Shown: positions 28,947 through 37,801 of the stretch, piece after piece
Layout: every line of letters starts with the position of its first letter
Numbering within the stretch: position 1 is the first letter of the stretch
Assembly (NCBI RefSeq): GCF_001718835.1
Contig: NZ_CP013444.1
Span: 930,001-994,000, forward strand
Direction of reading: 5' to 3'
DNA length: 64,000 bases
From: Burkholderia cepacia
Lineage (GTDB): Bacteria; Pseudomonadota; Gammaproteobacteria; Burkholderiales; Burkholderiaceae
Made by a program: the position numbers and the translations under genes
Notes under the pieces: model-generated
Databases searched by the model: none
The model's input: the letters and a program-made list of their open reading frames with translations, nothing else
Told to the model about the DNA's origin: nothing

Positions 28947-30058
28947 CAGCGCGCTCCGAGCATCGCGCGGTGCCGCTCGCGCGCGAACAGGCAGGCGGCG
29001 CCGTGCAGCCCGACCAGCGCGACGAGCGCACAGCCGAGCGGATCGCGCCAGCCGAACCCGACGATGAAACAGGCCGGCATCGCGAGCGCCGCCACGCTCC
29101 ACGCGGCGCGCGCCCACGCGCGTCCGTCCGACAGCGCGCCGAGCGCGATCGTCTGCACGGCGATCCAGCCGAACAGCAGCGGCTCCTGCGGCGCGGGGAA
29201 GGTGCCTTGCCGGTGCACGTAGTAAATGACGACCGCGAACAACGCGAGCCCTCCCGTCGCGATCCAGCCGTCGCCGATCCGCAGCGGATCGCGCGCGGGC
29301 AGCCGGGGCGCCGCGAGCCCGAGGTAGCGCAGCACCGGAATGTTGTTCGCCCAGAACGGGTTGTCGGAGCGCACCGCGTCGTGCACGCCGTAGCGGATCG
29401 GCGCATGCGGCAGTTCGCGCTGGTAGGTGCCGAACAGCTTGTCCCAGATCAGCAGCGTGCCGCCGAAGTTCCTGTCGATGTACTCCGGGTTCAGGCCGTG
29501 ATGAACCCGGTGGTTTGCCGGCGTCACGAAGAAGCGGTCGAGCCAGCCGGACCGGTAGATCGTGCCGCAGTGGTTGTAGAACTGCACCGAATAGTGGAAC
29601 CCGCCCACCAGCACGAACGCCTCGACGGGCACGCCGAGCACGGCGAGGCCCGCGAAGAACGGGATCGACGTCAGCGACGAGTACCACGAATTGCGCACGC
29701 CGAGCGACAGGTTGAAGTGCTCGCCTTCGTGGTGGACGACGTGGACCGCCCACATCAGCGGAATCTTGTGATGCAGCCGGTGCAGCCAGTAGAAGCAGAA
29801 ATCCCACGCGAAGAACGTGAAGATCCAGACGCCGGGCACGCCGAGCCGGTCGACCCAGTGCAGGTTCGCGTGCGCGGACAGCCACGCGAACACCGCGACC
29901 TCGGCGCCGCGGAACAGCCACAGCACGATGTGCCCGGAATTCAGGTTGAAGATCACGTCGCGCCACGGCGCGCGCTGCCCGCGCAGCCAGCGCAGGCCGG
30001 CCACGTCGGCGACCACGAGCGCCAGCATCACGGCGAGCGGCAAAGCGAACACATTCAT
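28946..30058 (-). CDS. Sterol-desaturase / fatty acid hydroxylase superfamily protein
   Basis: This 370-residue multi-pass membrane protein has the di-iron histidine clusters of the family: HRLHHKIP, HVVHHEGEHFNLS, an intervening FYNHC and HRVHHGLNPEYIDRNFGG. The last block with LLIWDKLFGTYQRE is characteristic. About 120 C-terminal residues form extra hydrophobic segments of unknown role. Such enzymes hydroxylate acyl or alkyl chains, or cleave ether bonds. It is coupled to both neighbours by ATGA overlaps in the seven-gene operon. Confidence 0.9.
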   Translation of the reverse strand: MNVFALPLAVMLALVVADVAGLRWLRGQRAPWRDVIFNLNSGHIVLWLFRGAEVAVFAWLSAHANLHWVDRLGVPGVWIFTFFAWDFCFYWLHRLHHKIPLMWAVHVVHHEGEHFNLSLGVRNSWYSSLTSIPFFAGLAVLGVPVEAFVLVGGFHYSVQFYNHCGTIYRSGWLDRFFVTPANHRVHHGLNPEYIDRNFGGTLLIWDKLFGTYQRELPHAPIRYGVHDAVRSDNPFWANNIPVLRYLGLAAPRLPARDPLRIGDGWIATGGLALFAVVIYYVHRQGTFPAPQEPLLFGWIAVQTIALGALSDGRAWARAAWSVAALAMPACFIVGFGWRDPLGCALVALVGLHGAACLFARERHRAMLGAR

Positions 30059-30660
30059 CAGATGGCCCTCCGGGAGAACGCGGGCAGCCTTGCGGCGAGC
30101 ATCCCGCAGACGAGCGCGACGAGCACGCCCGCCGAAATGTCGAGCGCCAGGTGGCGGCGCGTCTGTACGATCGACCAGGTGATCGCCGCGCTCCACAGCA
30201 CGACGAGCGCGCTGCGCCACGGACGGCGCGCGTCGACGAGCGCGCGCGCCGCGAGGCAGGTCAGCGCCGCGTGCAGCGATGGCAGGCAGTTCTGCGCGGA
30301 ATCGCCCGCCGCGAGGAGCCGCAACGCGGCGGCGCTCAACGACGCGCCGGCGACGGGCGGGTAGTGCAGCGTGGTCGGGAACAGCACGAAGACGATGCCG
30401 GACACGAGCGCGCCGAACTGCATCGCGCGCATCAGCCACGGCACGCGTGCGGCGTCCGCGCGAAGGTACGCGTACGGGATCAGCGCAAAGAACGACAGGT
30501 AGAGCCACACGCCGCGCGGATCGAACGGGACGAGCCGGTCGAGCGCGCTTTCGGCGAGCACCGTCCCGGGGCCCTGCAGCAGGCTGGACAGGGTATAGGC
30601 GACGCCGACCGCGCCCCAGCCGAGCGCCAGCGCGCGCAGTCGCGGCGGCAGAGCGATCAT
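30058..30660 (-). CDS. PAP2-family (inositolphosphotransferase-like) membrane phosphatase
   Basis: This 200-residue membrane protein has about six hydrophobic segments. The PAP2 motifs are visible as AQNCLPSLHAA (histidine acid/base) and TRRHLALDISAG (Arg-x4-His-type with Asp). The motif order and the SLHAA form resemble the PAP2_3/inositolphosphotransferase-1 subgroup. It would remove or transfer a phosphate or phospho-head group on a lipid. It overlaps both neighbours by 4 nt in the seven-gene operon. Confidence 0.85.
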   Translation of the reverse strand: MIALPPRLRALALGWGAVGVAYTLSSLLQGPGTVLAESALDRLVPFDPRGVWLYLSFFALIPYAYLRADAARVPWLMRAMQFGALVSGIVFVLFPTTLHYPPVAGASLSAAALRLLAAGDSAQNCLPSLHAALTCLAARALVDARRPWRSALVVLWSAAITWSIVQTRRHLALDISAGVLVALVCGMLAARLPAFSRRAI

Positions 30661-31958
30661 CGCGCCTCCTTCGCGCGGACGATGCGGCGCCGCTTCTGCG
30701 TGAAGTCGCGCGCGGGCACGGCCGGGCTCAGTGTCCACGTGAGCGCGTCCGTGGCGACGCCGAGCCGCGCGAACACGTCGACGAGATGCTGCCGGCACGC
30801 GGCGAGCGCGCCGGCGCCCGCACCGTCCACGCACGTGTCGACCGCGAGCGAGAGCGCGGCGGGCGCCGTCTGCGTCAGCCGGTAGTCGGCGTGCAGCGGC
30901 AGTGCTTGCGCGAGCGCCCGCGCGCAGACGTCGGCGAACACGGTGCGCGGCGTGCCGTCGCGGGCGGGCAGCACCAGCATGTCGTCGCAGCGCCCCTCGA
31001 TCCGCTCGATCGCGAGCGCCGGGCTGCCGCAAGGGCAGGGCGCGCGGCGCACCGCGAGCACGTCGTCGAGCCGGTAGCGGACGATCGGCTGCGTGGCGCG
31101 CGTGAAGTCGGTGATGACCGGCACGAAGCGCGCGTCGTCGAGCCACTGCGGCTCGACGTGGAGGAATGCCTCGTTCAGGTGCAGCGTGCCGTGCGCGCAA
31201 GTCGCGCCCAGGAAGCCCTCGGTCGCCTGGTAGACCTCGTCGACGCGGCCGAACGTTTCGGCCAGCAGCACGCGGTCGAGCGGCTCCAGCACTTCGGCGA
31301 CCGCGATGACGCGAGCCGGGCGCACGGCCAGCCGGCCTTCGCGCACGGCGACGGCGAGCGAGCACAGCACCTGGGCCGGCGCGACGACGATCGTCGGCCG
31401 GTACGCGTCGAGTTGCGCGACCAGCGACTCGAACGGTTCGAACAGGTCGAAGAACGCGAACGACAGCCACGGCGTGCGGACCGTCGTGTACAGCCGGTTG
31501 TTCGCGCGCAGGAACAGCGCGACCCGTTCGCGATGCAGCAGCCCATGCGGCAGCAGCTTCGCGAGCAGCACGCCGGCCCATGTCGCGCGCTCGGCCGGGC
31601 TCGCGACGAACACGCCGCGGCTGCCGGACGTGCCCGACGACAGGCCGACGCTGTAGCGTCCGAGCATCGGGCTGAAGTCGCGCGACTGCTCGGCGCGATG
31701 CGCGCACGCGAGCACATCGTCGAGCTTGAGCTCCGCGGTGTTCATCGCGTCGAAGTGCGCGAGCATCGCCGCCTTGTCCATCAGCGGCCATGCGTCGCGC
31801 GGCTGGCTCGCGTGCGGCGCGAACCACGGGCTGCGCGCGAGCACGGTGCGCGCGAATCGTTCGAGCCCGCGCGCCTGGTGGCGCTCGAGCGCCGCGCGGT
31901 CCGCGAAGCGGTGCGTGCGGGTGCGGGCGTAGGCCCACAGCAGGCGGTGCGGTTGCAT
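30657..31958 (-). CDS. F390-synthetase / phenylacetate-CoA ligase-like adenylate-forming enzyme
   Basis: This 433-residue adenylate-forming enzyme is related to PaaK and coenzyme F390 synthetase. The P-loop-like SSGTSGSRGVFV lies at about residues 112-123. The A5-like segment is YQATEGFLGATC, and TQPIVRYRLDDVL forms the A7/A8 region. A CPCG pair follows. It should activate a carboxylate with ATP, then pass it to CoA, a carrier, or an intramolecular nucleophile. In a cluster with an OleA/OleD-like pair it could play the OleC-type role, but this is inference and it is not an OleC sequence. Confidence 0.85.
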   Translation of the reverse strand: MQPHRLLWAYARTRTHRFADRAALERHQARGLERFARTVLARSPWFAPHASQPRDAWPLMDKAAMLAHFDAMNTAELKLDDVLACAHRAEQSRDFSPMLGRYSVGLSSGTSGSRGVFVASPAERATWAGVLLAKLLPHGLLHRERVALFLRANNRLYTTVRTPWLSFAFFDLFEPFESLVAQLDAYRPTIVVAPAQVLCSLAVAVREGRLAVRPARVIAVAEVLEPLDRVLLAETFGRVDEVYQATEGFLGATCAHGTLHLNEAFLHVEPQWLDDARFVPVITDFTRATQPIVRYRLDDVLAVRRAPCPCGSPALAIERIEGRCDDMLVLPARDGTPRTVFADVCARALAQALPLHADYRLTQTAPAALSLAVDTCVDGAGAGALAACRQHLVDVFARLGVATDALTWTLSPAVPARDFTQKRRRIVRAKEAR

Positions 31959-32764
31959 CACAGTGCGCCCTCGTGTGTAAGCAGGATCGTCGCGCGGCCG
32001 CCGGCGTCGAGCTGATGCAGGCGGTCGAGCGTCGCGTAATAGGCGCGCGGATCGTCCATGATCAGGTGCGCGATCCGCGACGGTCCGCGCGGCTCGCGGT
32101 AGCCCTGCGGCGACCACGCCGAATCCGACGCGAGCAGCACCCAGCCGCTGTCGGTCGCGACGAACGCGCCGAGATGGCCCGCCGCGTGGCCGGGCAATTC
32201 GACCAGCAGGATGTCGCCGCCGGCGTTCGGCAGCGCGTAAGCGTGCTCGAACGGCGCGAGCTCGGCGGGCAGCGCGACGCGCTCGAAGCTTTCGACGAAG
32301 CACGCGCGCGCGTCGAAGTCGTCCGGCATCAGGCCCGGCACGAAGCCGCGCCTGAGCGCCGCGATCCCGCGCAGCGGGCGTGTCGCGCGCCAGCCGTCCC
32401 CGGAGCAGATCATCGGCACGCCCGGGAAGTCGCGCAGTCCCGCGATGTGGTCGCCGTGGAAGTGCGACACCACGACGCCGTCGAGATCGGCGGGGCGCAG
32501 GCCTTCGCGCGCGAGCTGCGCGGCGATCGCGTCGGCGGCGTCGAAATGCACGGGCGTCACCTTGCGGTACAGCGCGAACACGCCGCGTCGCGTGTGGTCG
32601 AGGAAGTGCGACGCGTAGCCGGTGTCCCACAGCCAGCGCCGGCCGTTCGCCTGCAGCAGGTAGCAGCGCGACGGGAACGCGCACGCGGAGAAGCCGGCGC
32701 CTTGCAGCGCGACGCAGCCGGGATGGGTGCAGTAGCCTGCCTCAAATGCCGTAATGGTTGCCAT
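31958..32764 (-). CDS. MBL-fold metallo-hydrolase
   Basis: This 268-residue metallo-beta-lactamase-fold hydrolase has the zinc motif HFHGDHIAG, further ligand regions PGHAAGH and LLASDSAW, and C-terminal LLTHEG. The layout resembles N-acyl-homoserine lactonase/thioesterase-type members (YLLQANGRRWLWDTGYA). It may hydrolyse a lactone or thioester intermediate of the operon pathway. Its start overlaps the preceding reductase gene by 23 nt, and its TGA overlaps the next ATG. Confidence 0.88.
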   Translation of the reverse strand: MATITAFEAGYCTHPGCVALQGAGFSACAFPSRCYLLQANGRRWLWDTGYASHFLDHTRRGVFALYRKVTPVHFDAADAIAAQLAREGLRPADLDGVVVSHFHGDHIAGLRDFPGVPMICSGDGWRATRPLRGIAALRRGFVPGLMPDDFDARACFVESFERVALPAELAPFEHAYALPNAGGDILLVELPGHAAGHLGAFVATDSGWVLLASDSAWSPQGYREPRGPSRIAHLIMDDPRAYYATLDRLHQLDAGGRATILLTHEGAL

Positions 32765-33755
32765 GCGTACGAATCCAGTCCGCGGTGAGACGTATGCCGT
32801 CGTCGATCGAGATCGGCGGCCGGTAGCCGAGCAGCGCGGCGGCGCGCGTGTTGCCGAGCGTCATGTCGAAATGGAGCGCGCCGATCCCGTAGCGCGTGAG
32901 CAGCGGCTCGCGGCCGCGCAGGTGGCCGCTCAGCTCGGACGCGCGCGCGAGCGCGTCCAGCAGCGGATACGGCAGCGCGCGGATCCGGTAGCGCAGCTTC
33001 AGCGCATCGCCGAGCAGGCGCGCGAGCAGCGACGCGAGCGTGCACGGCTCGAAGTTCGTGATGTTGAACGCGGCGCCCGATGCGACCTGTGCGTGCGTCG
33101 CGACGCGCAGCGCATGCACGACGTTGCCGACGTAGGTCAGGTCGACGAGCGCGGTGCCGCCGCGCGGCAGCGGCAGCACGCCGCGTCGCGCGTGCAGCAG
33201 TTGCAGGATGCGCGGCACGATCACGCGGTCGTGCGGGCCGAACAGCCCGCGCGGGCGCAGCAGCACGAAGGTCGTGCCGGGATGCGCGCCGGCGAGCGCG
33301 CACAGTTCGTCTTCGGCCTGCGCCTTGGTCGCCGCGTAGTGATTCACGAAGCGCGCGGCGCGATACGACTCGTCGATGTCGCGGTGATGCCGGTAGTCGA
33401 AGTAGATCGACGGCGTCGATACGTGCACGAAGCGCGGCACGCCGCGCGCGACGGCCGCTTGCGCGAGCCGGCGGGTCGCGGTCACGTTCGACGCGACGAA
33501 ATCGTCGCGCCGGCCCCACGGCGACGACAGCGCCGCGCAGTGCCAGACCGCGCCGACGTCGCGCAGCAGCGCGTCGGCCTGCGCGTCGTCGAGCGTCGCG
33601 AGTTCCGCCGGCACGAACTCGGCGCCGGCCGCGCGCAACGCGGCGCCCGCTTCGAGATTGCGGCCGGTTGCGCGCACGGCGCGGCCGTCCGCCAGCAGCG
33701 CATCGACGGCGTTGCGGCCGAGCCCGCTCGTCGCGCCGGTCACGAGGATCTTCAT
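32742..33755 (-). CDS. NAD(P)-dependent 3-beta-hydroxysteroid-dehydrogenase/epimerase-like reductase (OleD-like)
   Basis: This 337-residue extended short-chain dehydrogenase has the cofactor motif VTGATSGLGRNAVDAL at the N-terminus, active-site YAATKAQAE (Tyr-x3-Lys) and RPRGLFGPHD. The overall form matches the 3beta-HSD branch that includes OleD, which reduces 2-alkyl-3-keto acids made by OleA. Being directly coupled (ATGA) to an OleA/FabH-like ketosynthase makes a beta-keto reductase role attractive. Sugar epimerase is a less likely alternative here. Confidence 0.86.
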   Translation of the reverse strand: MKILVTGATSGLGRNAVDALLADGRAVRATGRNLEAGAALRAAGAEFVPAELATLDDAQADALLRDVGAVWHCAALSSPWGRRDDFVASNVTATRRLAQAAVARGVPRFVHVSTPSIYFDYRHHRDIDESYRAARFVNHYAATKAQAEDELCALAGAHPGTTFVLLRPRGLFGPHDRVIVPRILQLLHARRGVLPLPRGGTALVDLTYVGNVVHALRVATHAQVASGAAFNITNFEPCTLASLLARLLGDALKLRYRIRALPYPLLDALARASELSGHLRGREPLLTRYGIGALHFDMTLGNTRAAALLGYRPPISIDDGIRLTADWIRTHGNHYGI

Positions 33756-34732
33756 GCGACGAGCACCATCCCGCCGACCGTCAGTCCGGCCGCGGTGCCG
33801 ATCAGCAGCGCGCGGGTGCCGCGCGTGAAGCGTCCCTGCTCGATCGCTTCGTGCAGCGCGGTCGGGATCGACGCCGCGACCTGGTTGCCGTGCTGCGCGT
33901 AGATGTCGACGAGCGAGTCCGGACGCATGCCGAGACGCTTGCGGATGTGTTCCATCGCGAGGTGGCTCGCCTGATGCGGGATCACGACGTCGACGTCGCG
34001 CGCCGCGTGCGCGTTGCCGCCGAACAGCTGCTCGAGGAAGCCGCCGATCACCGTGGACGCAAGCCTGAACACGCGCTTGCCGTCCATCCGGAACAGGTAG
34101 TCGGCCGGCTCGGCGCCGATGCGCGGATTGCGGCGCGTGCCGCCCGCGCGGATTTCGCAGAACGCGTTGCCTGCGGGGTAGGTTTCCATCCGGAACGCCT
34201 CGATGCCGGTTGCCGCGTCGCCGCGTTCGACGATCGCGGCGGCCGCGCCGTCGCCGAAGATCAGCGACGCTTCCGGGTCGTTCCAGTCGATGCCGCGTGA
34301 CGCCAGGTCCGACGCGACGATCGCGATGCGCCGGTACGCGCCGCTCGCGAGCAGGCTTGCCGCGACCTGCAGTGCGGCCACGAAGCTCAGGCAGCTCGCG
34401 TTCACGTCGAATGCGGCGGTGCCGGCCGGCAGCCCGGCCGGCCCGAGAATCCGGCTCGCGGTGCTGGGCAGCGCCTGCTCGCCGACGCCCGACGCGGACA
34501 GCAGCAGGTCGATCGACGCAGGCGCGACCTGGCCGCGCCGCAGCGCGTCGCGCAGCGCGGCCGCGGCGAGCCCGGATTGCGTTTCGGCGTCGTCGGCGTA
34601 GTAGCGGACGTCGATGCCCGACTTCTTGCGCGAGAAACCCGGCTTGTGTTTGAGCAGCGCGTCAAGCTCGCCGGACGTGACGCGCCGCGACGGCAGCGCC
34701 TTGCCGGTGCAAATGATTCGAATGGGCAGCAT
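33752..34732 (-). CDS. 3-oxoacyl-ACP synthase III-like ketosynthase (FabH/OleA superfamily)
   Basis: This 326-residue thiolase-fold condensing enzyme has a complete triad: Cys114 (DVNASCLSF), His253 (VIPHQASH) and Asn283 (QHGNQVAAS). Where OleA enzymes carry a glutamate before PST (recalled from memory), this protein reads ALPST, so a two-acyl-CoA OleA reaction is not assured. FabH-like condensation with malonyl-ACP or another acyl transfer remains possible. The start at 34732 was chosen (MLPIRIICTG); an ATG at 34768 adds 12 residues, and neither has a strong ribosome site. It is the first gene of the seven-gene operon. Confidence 0.87.
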   Translation of the reverse strand: MLPIRIICTGKALPSRRVTSGELDALLKHKPGFSRKKSGIDVRYYADDAETQSGLAAAALRDALRRGQVAPASIDLLLSASGVGEQALPSTASRILGPAGLPAGTAAFDVNASCLSFVAALQVAASLLASGAYRRIAIVASDLASRGIDWNDPEASLIFGDGAAAAIVERGDAATGIEAFRMETYPAGNAFCEIRAGGTRRNPRIGAEPADYLFRMDGKRVFRLASTVIGGFLEQLFGGNAHAARDVDVVIPHQASHLAMEHIRKRLGMRPDSLVDIYAQHGNQVAASIPTALHEAIEQGRFTRGTRALLIGTAAGLTVGGMVLVA

Positions 34733-34849
34733 GGCGGGGAACAGTGGAAGCGGGATGCCTGCGGTCATGCGCGAACGCGGCGCGCGATGCTTGACTTCGA
34801 GGGCCGATGACCGATTCCTGCGGAATGGATGTCAGGCGAGAAGCATTCG

Positions 34850-34927
34850 ATGAAACAGGACACCTTTCTTTCTCTCAGTTTGATTATCTTGATCGTTATC
34901 GCGCTGGTGCGGGGAGCGCGCTGCTGA
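34850..34927 (+). CDS. Possible 25-residue single-span membrane peptide
   Basis: A short open frame divergent from the ketosynthase operon encodes M-KQD followed by a 16-residue hydrophobic stretch (TFLSLSLIILIVIALV) and a basic tail RGARC. This is the profile of a small inner-membrane protein. AGGCGAG lies about 9 nt upstream of the ATG. It sits in A/T-rich DNA where hydrophobic codons arise by chance, so it is only a candidate. Confidence 0.3.
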   Translation: MKQDTFLSLSLIILIVIALVRGARC

Positions 34928-35420
34928 CGAAACCGGGATGCGATATCGCCAGCCGGCCGAATGCTACCAAAATTGGTTGCCGACAGGGTGGCGCAGTTGC
35001 GCAAGGCCGTCTCGCGTTACTCCGCGGCACGCATTATGGTGCTGACGAGAGTCTTGGAGCAGAAATCACTTTCGCAATGAAGTTGGCCGGCCTGGAATTT
35101 TAGACGTGACCGGCGAGATATGACGCGTGCTTACCAGTCGTTATATCGAGCCATCTTCGCGTCCGAAGTCGCGCTGCGAATGATTTCGCCGGTCGCTGTC
35201 ATCACGGCGATTCACTCAGACGAGAAACGGACCAGCGACGCCGCCGCCCGGCAACGGTTCGGCGGTTCGGCACGCACGATGAAAAACTCGATTAGAAGCG
35301 GATACAAGCCGCTAGCAGTACAACCAGCACAAACGTCCATTCGTCTGGACGGCAACCGCCGATTCCATCGTTCAGAAAGTGGCTCGGCTATGCAAAGTTG
35401 TTTCTGGGGCAGAACACTGC
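34928..35420. other. Intergenic region, no supported gene
   Basis: This stretch has lower G+C than the flanks, between the ketosynthase operon promoter side and the end of the porin gene. Short open frames on both strands (for example plus-strand 34807-35103 and 35120 onward) have no recognisable features and mixed codon use. I see no hairpin with a T run. The promoter of the seven-gene operon probably lies at 34770-34950. Confidence 0.5.
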
Positions 35421-36566
35421 CTAGAAGCGATGCCGTAGCCCGGCGTTCACCCGCAGCTGCGACGGCCCGCCCGCATCGACGCCCGTCGCGCCGACGACCG
35501 CCTGCGCCGAACCGCTGCCGTTCGAGCCGGTCGCGTGCGCGTAGCCGACCATCGCATAGAGATCGGTGCGCTTGCTGAGCAGGCAGGCCGCGCCCGCGCT
35601 CAGTTGCCGATAGCGGGCCGACGAATCGCCGGATGCATGCAGGTGGTTGTACGCGAGCACCGCGTTCAGCGCGGGCGTGGCCTGCCACACGCCGTGGATC
35701 GACACGTTGCGGTAGTGCTGCGCGCGGCCGAACAGGGACGCGCCGTCGGGCAGGTAACGCGCGTCGCTGTAGTAGCCGCCGGCCGTGACCGCGCCGAACG
35801 TGTATTGCGCGGCGACGCGGACGATGCGCACGGCCGCCGCCGACGCGTACGCGGCGTTCACGGCGCTGTTGAACAGCGAATCGGCGCTCGATGCGCCGCG
35901 CCGCACATGCGCCGGGTTGCCGAGGTCGACATGCAGATAGCCGGCCGCCGCCGCGAACGGGCCGCGCCGGTACGCCAGCGCGGCGCCGTGCGAGAGCCCG
36001 GAACCCGCCGCGCCCGGCACGCCGCCGAGCGCGGCCATCGCCGACGCCTGCAGGCCGCCCGCGCGCGGGCTCGTCCATTTGACCGCGTGGTTGAAACGGG
36101 CGCTCGCATCCGCGTTGTCGACGTCGCCGGGCGTCGAGAAGGTCTGGCCCAGATACCCGTCGCCCTGCAGCGGCTGGACGAGATCGGTCAGCGGGTCGTA
36201 CAGGCGGCCCGCGACGATCATGTGGCCGCCCGCCGAGCGCAGGCCGACATGGCTCTGGCGGCCGAACAGCCGGCGTCCCTGGTTCATCTGGCCGGTGCCG
36301 GCGTTCAAGCCGTTCTCGAGCTGGAACACGGCCACGGCACCGCCACCGAGCTGCTCGACGCCCTTCAGTCCAATGCGGGAGCCGGACAGGCTGCCGCTTT
36401 GCAGTTCGATTCGATCCGGCGTTCCGCCGCTGTTGCGCGTGTAGACGAAGCTCGTATCGACGATGCCGTAGAGCGTGACCGACGACGCATGCACGTCGGC
36501 GGCGGCGATCAGCACAAGCGCGGCGCCGGCGGGAGCGGCCGCGCGCCATCGCGCGCGGCCGCTCAC
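35421..36566 (-). CDS. Gram-negative general porin (OmpC-like outer-membrane beta-barrel)
   Basis: This porin of about 381 residues has a signal peptide ending near ADVHA and a mature start SSVTLYGIVDTSFVYT. The PEFRNK-like segment LSGSRIGLKGVEQLGGG follows, then LENGLNAGTG and FGRQSHVGL. It ends with ...LRVNAGLRHRF, the terminal Phe required for outer-membrane assembly. No ATG is available. The GTG at 36564-36566 gives a full signal peptide and overlaps the TGA of the upstream acyltransferase gene (GTGA), so translation is probably coupled. This arrangement is unusual for a porin. Confidence 0.88.
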   Translation of the reverse strand: MSGRARWRAAAPAGAALVLIAAADVHASSVTLYGIVDTSFVYTRNSGGTPDRIELQSGSLSGSRIGLKGVEQLGGGAVAVFQLENGLNAGTGQMNQGRRLFGRQSHVGLRSAGGHMIVAGRLYDPLTDLVQPLQGDGYLGQTFSTPGDVDNADASARFNHAVKWTSPRAGGLQASAMAALGGVPGAAGSGLSHGAALAYRRGPFAAAAGYLHVDLGNPAHVRRGASSADSLFNSAVNAAYASAAAVRIVRVAAQYTFGAVTAGGYYSDARYLPDGASLFGRAQHYRNVSIHGVWQATPALNAVLAYNHLHASGDSSARYRQLSAGAACLLSKRTDLYAMVGYAHATGSNGSGSAQAVVGATGVDAGGPSQLRVNAGLRHRF

Positions 36567-37729
36567 AGGTATTTCAGCCACGGGAGATCCTTGCGGCGCT
36601 GCTTGAGCCGCGCGAACCACCGCACTGGCCAGTAGAGCGGCACGACAAGAAGCGCGGCGACGAGCCATACGCCCCACAGCGCGCTGAAGCCGAATACGAC
36701 GCCCTGGTTCGCGCCAAATGTCGCGAGTGCGGCCAGATACAACGCCTTCAGCACGTACAGGTGCAGCAGGTAATAGAACATCGGCGCGCCGCCGAGCAGC
36801 GCGAGGCGATGCGCGACGGGGCACCGCTCGCGCCGCTCGAACCACGCGAGCAACAGCAGCGATGCGCCGAGCGTCGGCAGCAGGAACATCAGCGACGGCG
36901 GGTACTTGGTCGCGGCGAGAAAGCTCATGGCCGTGCGCAACGCGTCGCCGGTCGCGCGCCACGGCGCGTCGCCGTAGACGTTCAGCGCGCGCAACGCGAC
37001 GTATGCCGCGACGAGCCCGATGCCGACGCCGGCGAGGCGGCGAATCCGCGCGTGCGGGTTGGTGCCGCGCGCGTACCACGGGCCGGCCGCGTAACCGAGC
37101 AGGATCACGCCGATCCACGGCAGCACCGGGTACGTCGTCCGCGCGCGCATGCCGTCCCACAGATCGATGAACACCCGCTGATGCAGGATCGACCACGGCA
37201 CGAAGCCCGCCGAATCGGGCCCGAGCCGGAAGCCGTCGAGCAGGTTGTGGCCGGCGACGATCACGGCGCCGAGCGCGAACTGCGCACCGCGCGGCAAGCG
37301 CAGCAGCGCCGCGAGTGCGACCATCGACAGGCCGATCGCCCAGATCACCTGCAGCCATAGCGTCGACGGCGGGAACTCGGCCGTCCACGCGAACGAGACG
37401 AGCGTCAGCTCGAGGACGATCAGGAACGCGCCGCGCTTCACGAGAAACGCGGCGGTCGCGGCGGGCGAGCGGTCCTGGCCGTAGAGCCAGGCCGACAGTC
37501 CTGTCAGAAACACGAACGCCGGCGCGCAGAGCTGGCTCGTCAGCCGCGTGAAGAAAAGCGCGGGATCGACGGACAGTGCATCCATCGGGTCCGATACCTG
37601 CTGATGCAGGAAGAACGTCTCTCGCACGTGATCGATGAGCATCAGCAGCATGACGAAGCCGCGCAGCGCGTCGATCGCGATCAGGCGGTGGGAGGCCGCA
37701 GGGGCGGCGGTCGCGGAAAAAGCGGACAT
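36563..37729 (-). CDS. DUF1624 / heparan-alpha-glucosaminide N-acetyltransferase-like membrane protein
   Basis: This 388-residue polytopic membrane protein opens with the family signature HRLIAIDALRGFVMLLMLIDHVRETFF, which carries the conserved Asp-Ala-Leu-Arg-Gly and catalytic-type His (quoted in parts: IDALRG, LIDHVR). About ten hydrophobic helices follow. Members transfer acyl groups across the membrane onto sugars or glycans. The start at 37729 was preferred over 37786. It is coupled by GTGA to the porin downstream. The substrate is unknown. Confidence 0.82.
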   Translation of the reverse strand: MSAFSATAAPAASHRLIAIDALRGFVMLLMLIDHVRETFFLHQQVSDPMDALSVDPALFFTRLTSQLCAPAFVFLTGLSAWLYGQDRSPAATAAFLVKRGAFLIVLELTLVSFAWTAEFPPSTLWLQVIWAIGLSMVALAALLRLPRGAQFALGAVIVAGHNLLDGFRLGPDSAGFVPWSILHQRVFIDLWDGMRARTTYPVLPWIGVILLGYAAGPWYARGTNPHARIRRLAGVGIGLVAAYVALRALNVYGDAPWRATGDALRTAMSFLAATKYPPSLMFLLPTLGASLLLLAWFERRERCPVAHRLALLGGAPMFYYLLHLYVLKALYLAALATFGANQGVVFGFSALWGVWLVAALLVVPLYWPVRWFARLKQRRKDLPWLKYL

Positions 37730-37801
37730 TGAATGGGACGCTCGATGAGCGGAAGCGAATGGTATCGAGATGATATAACATTGCATTACACATTGTAATA
37801 T

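Noticed and set aside
34765..35004. A 79-codon minus-strand frame whose TGA overlaps the alternative ketosynthase ATG at 34768
   Set aside because: The overlap imitates the ATGA coupling of the operon, but the predicted protein has no fold-like pattern, lies in low-G/C DNA and looks like promoter sequence. It was kept only as a reason not to exclude the 34768 start.
35120..35578. A 152-codon plus-strand frame overlapping the porin 3' end
   Set aside because: The second half is the antisense of the porin and the first half shows no recognisable features.
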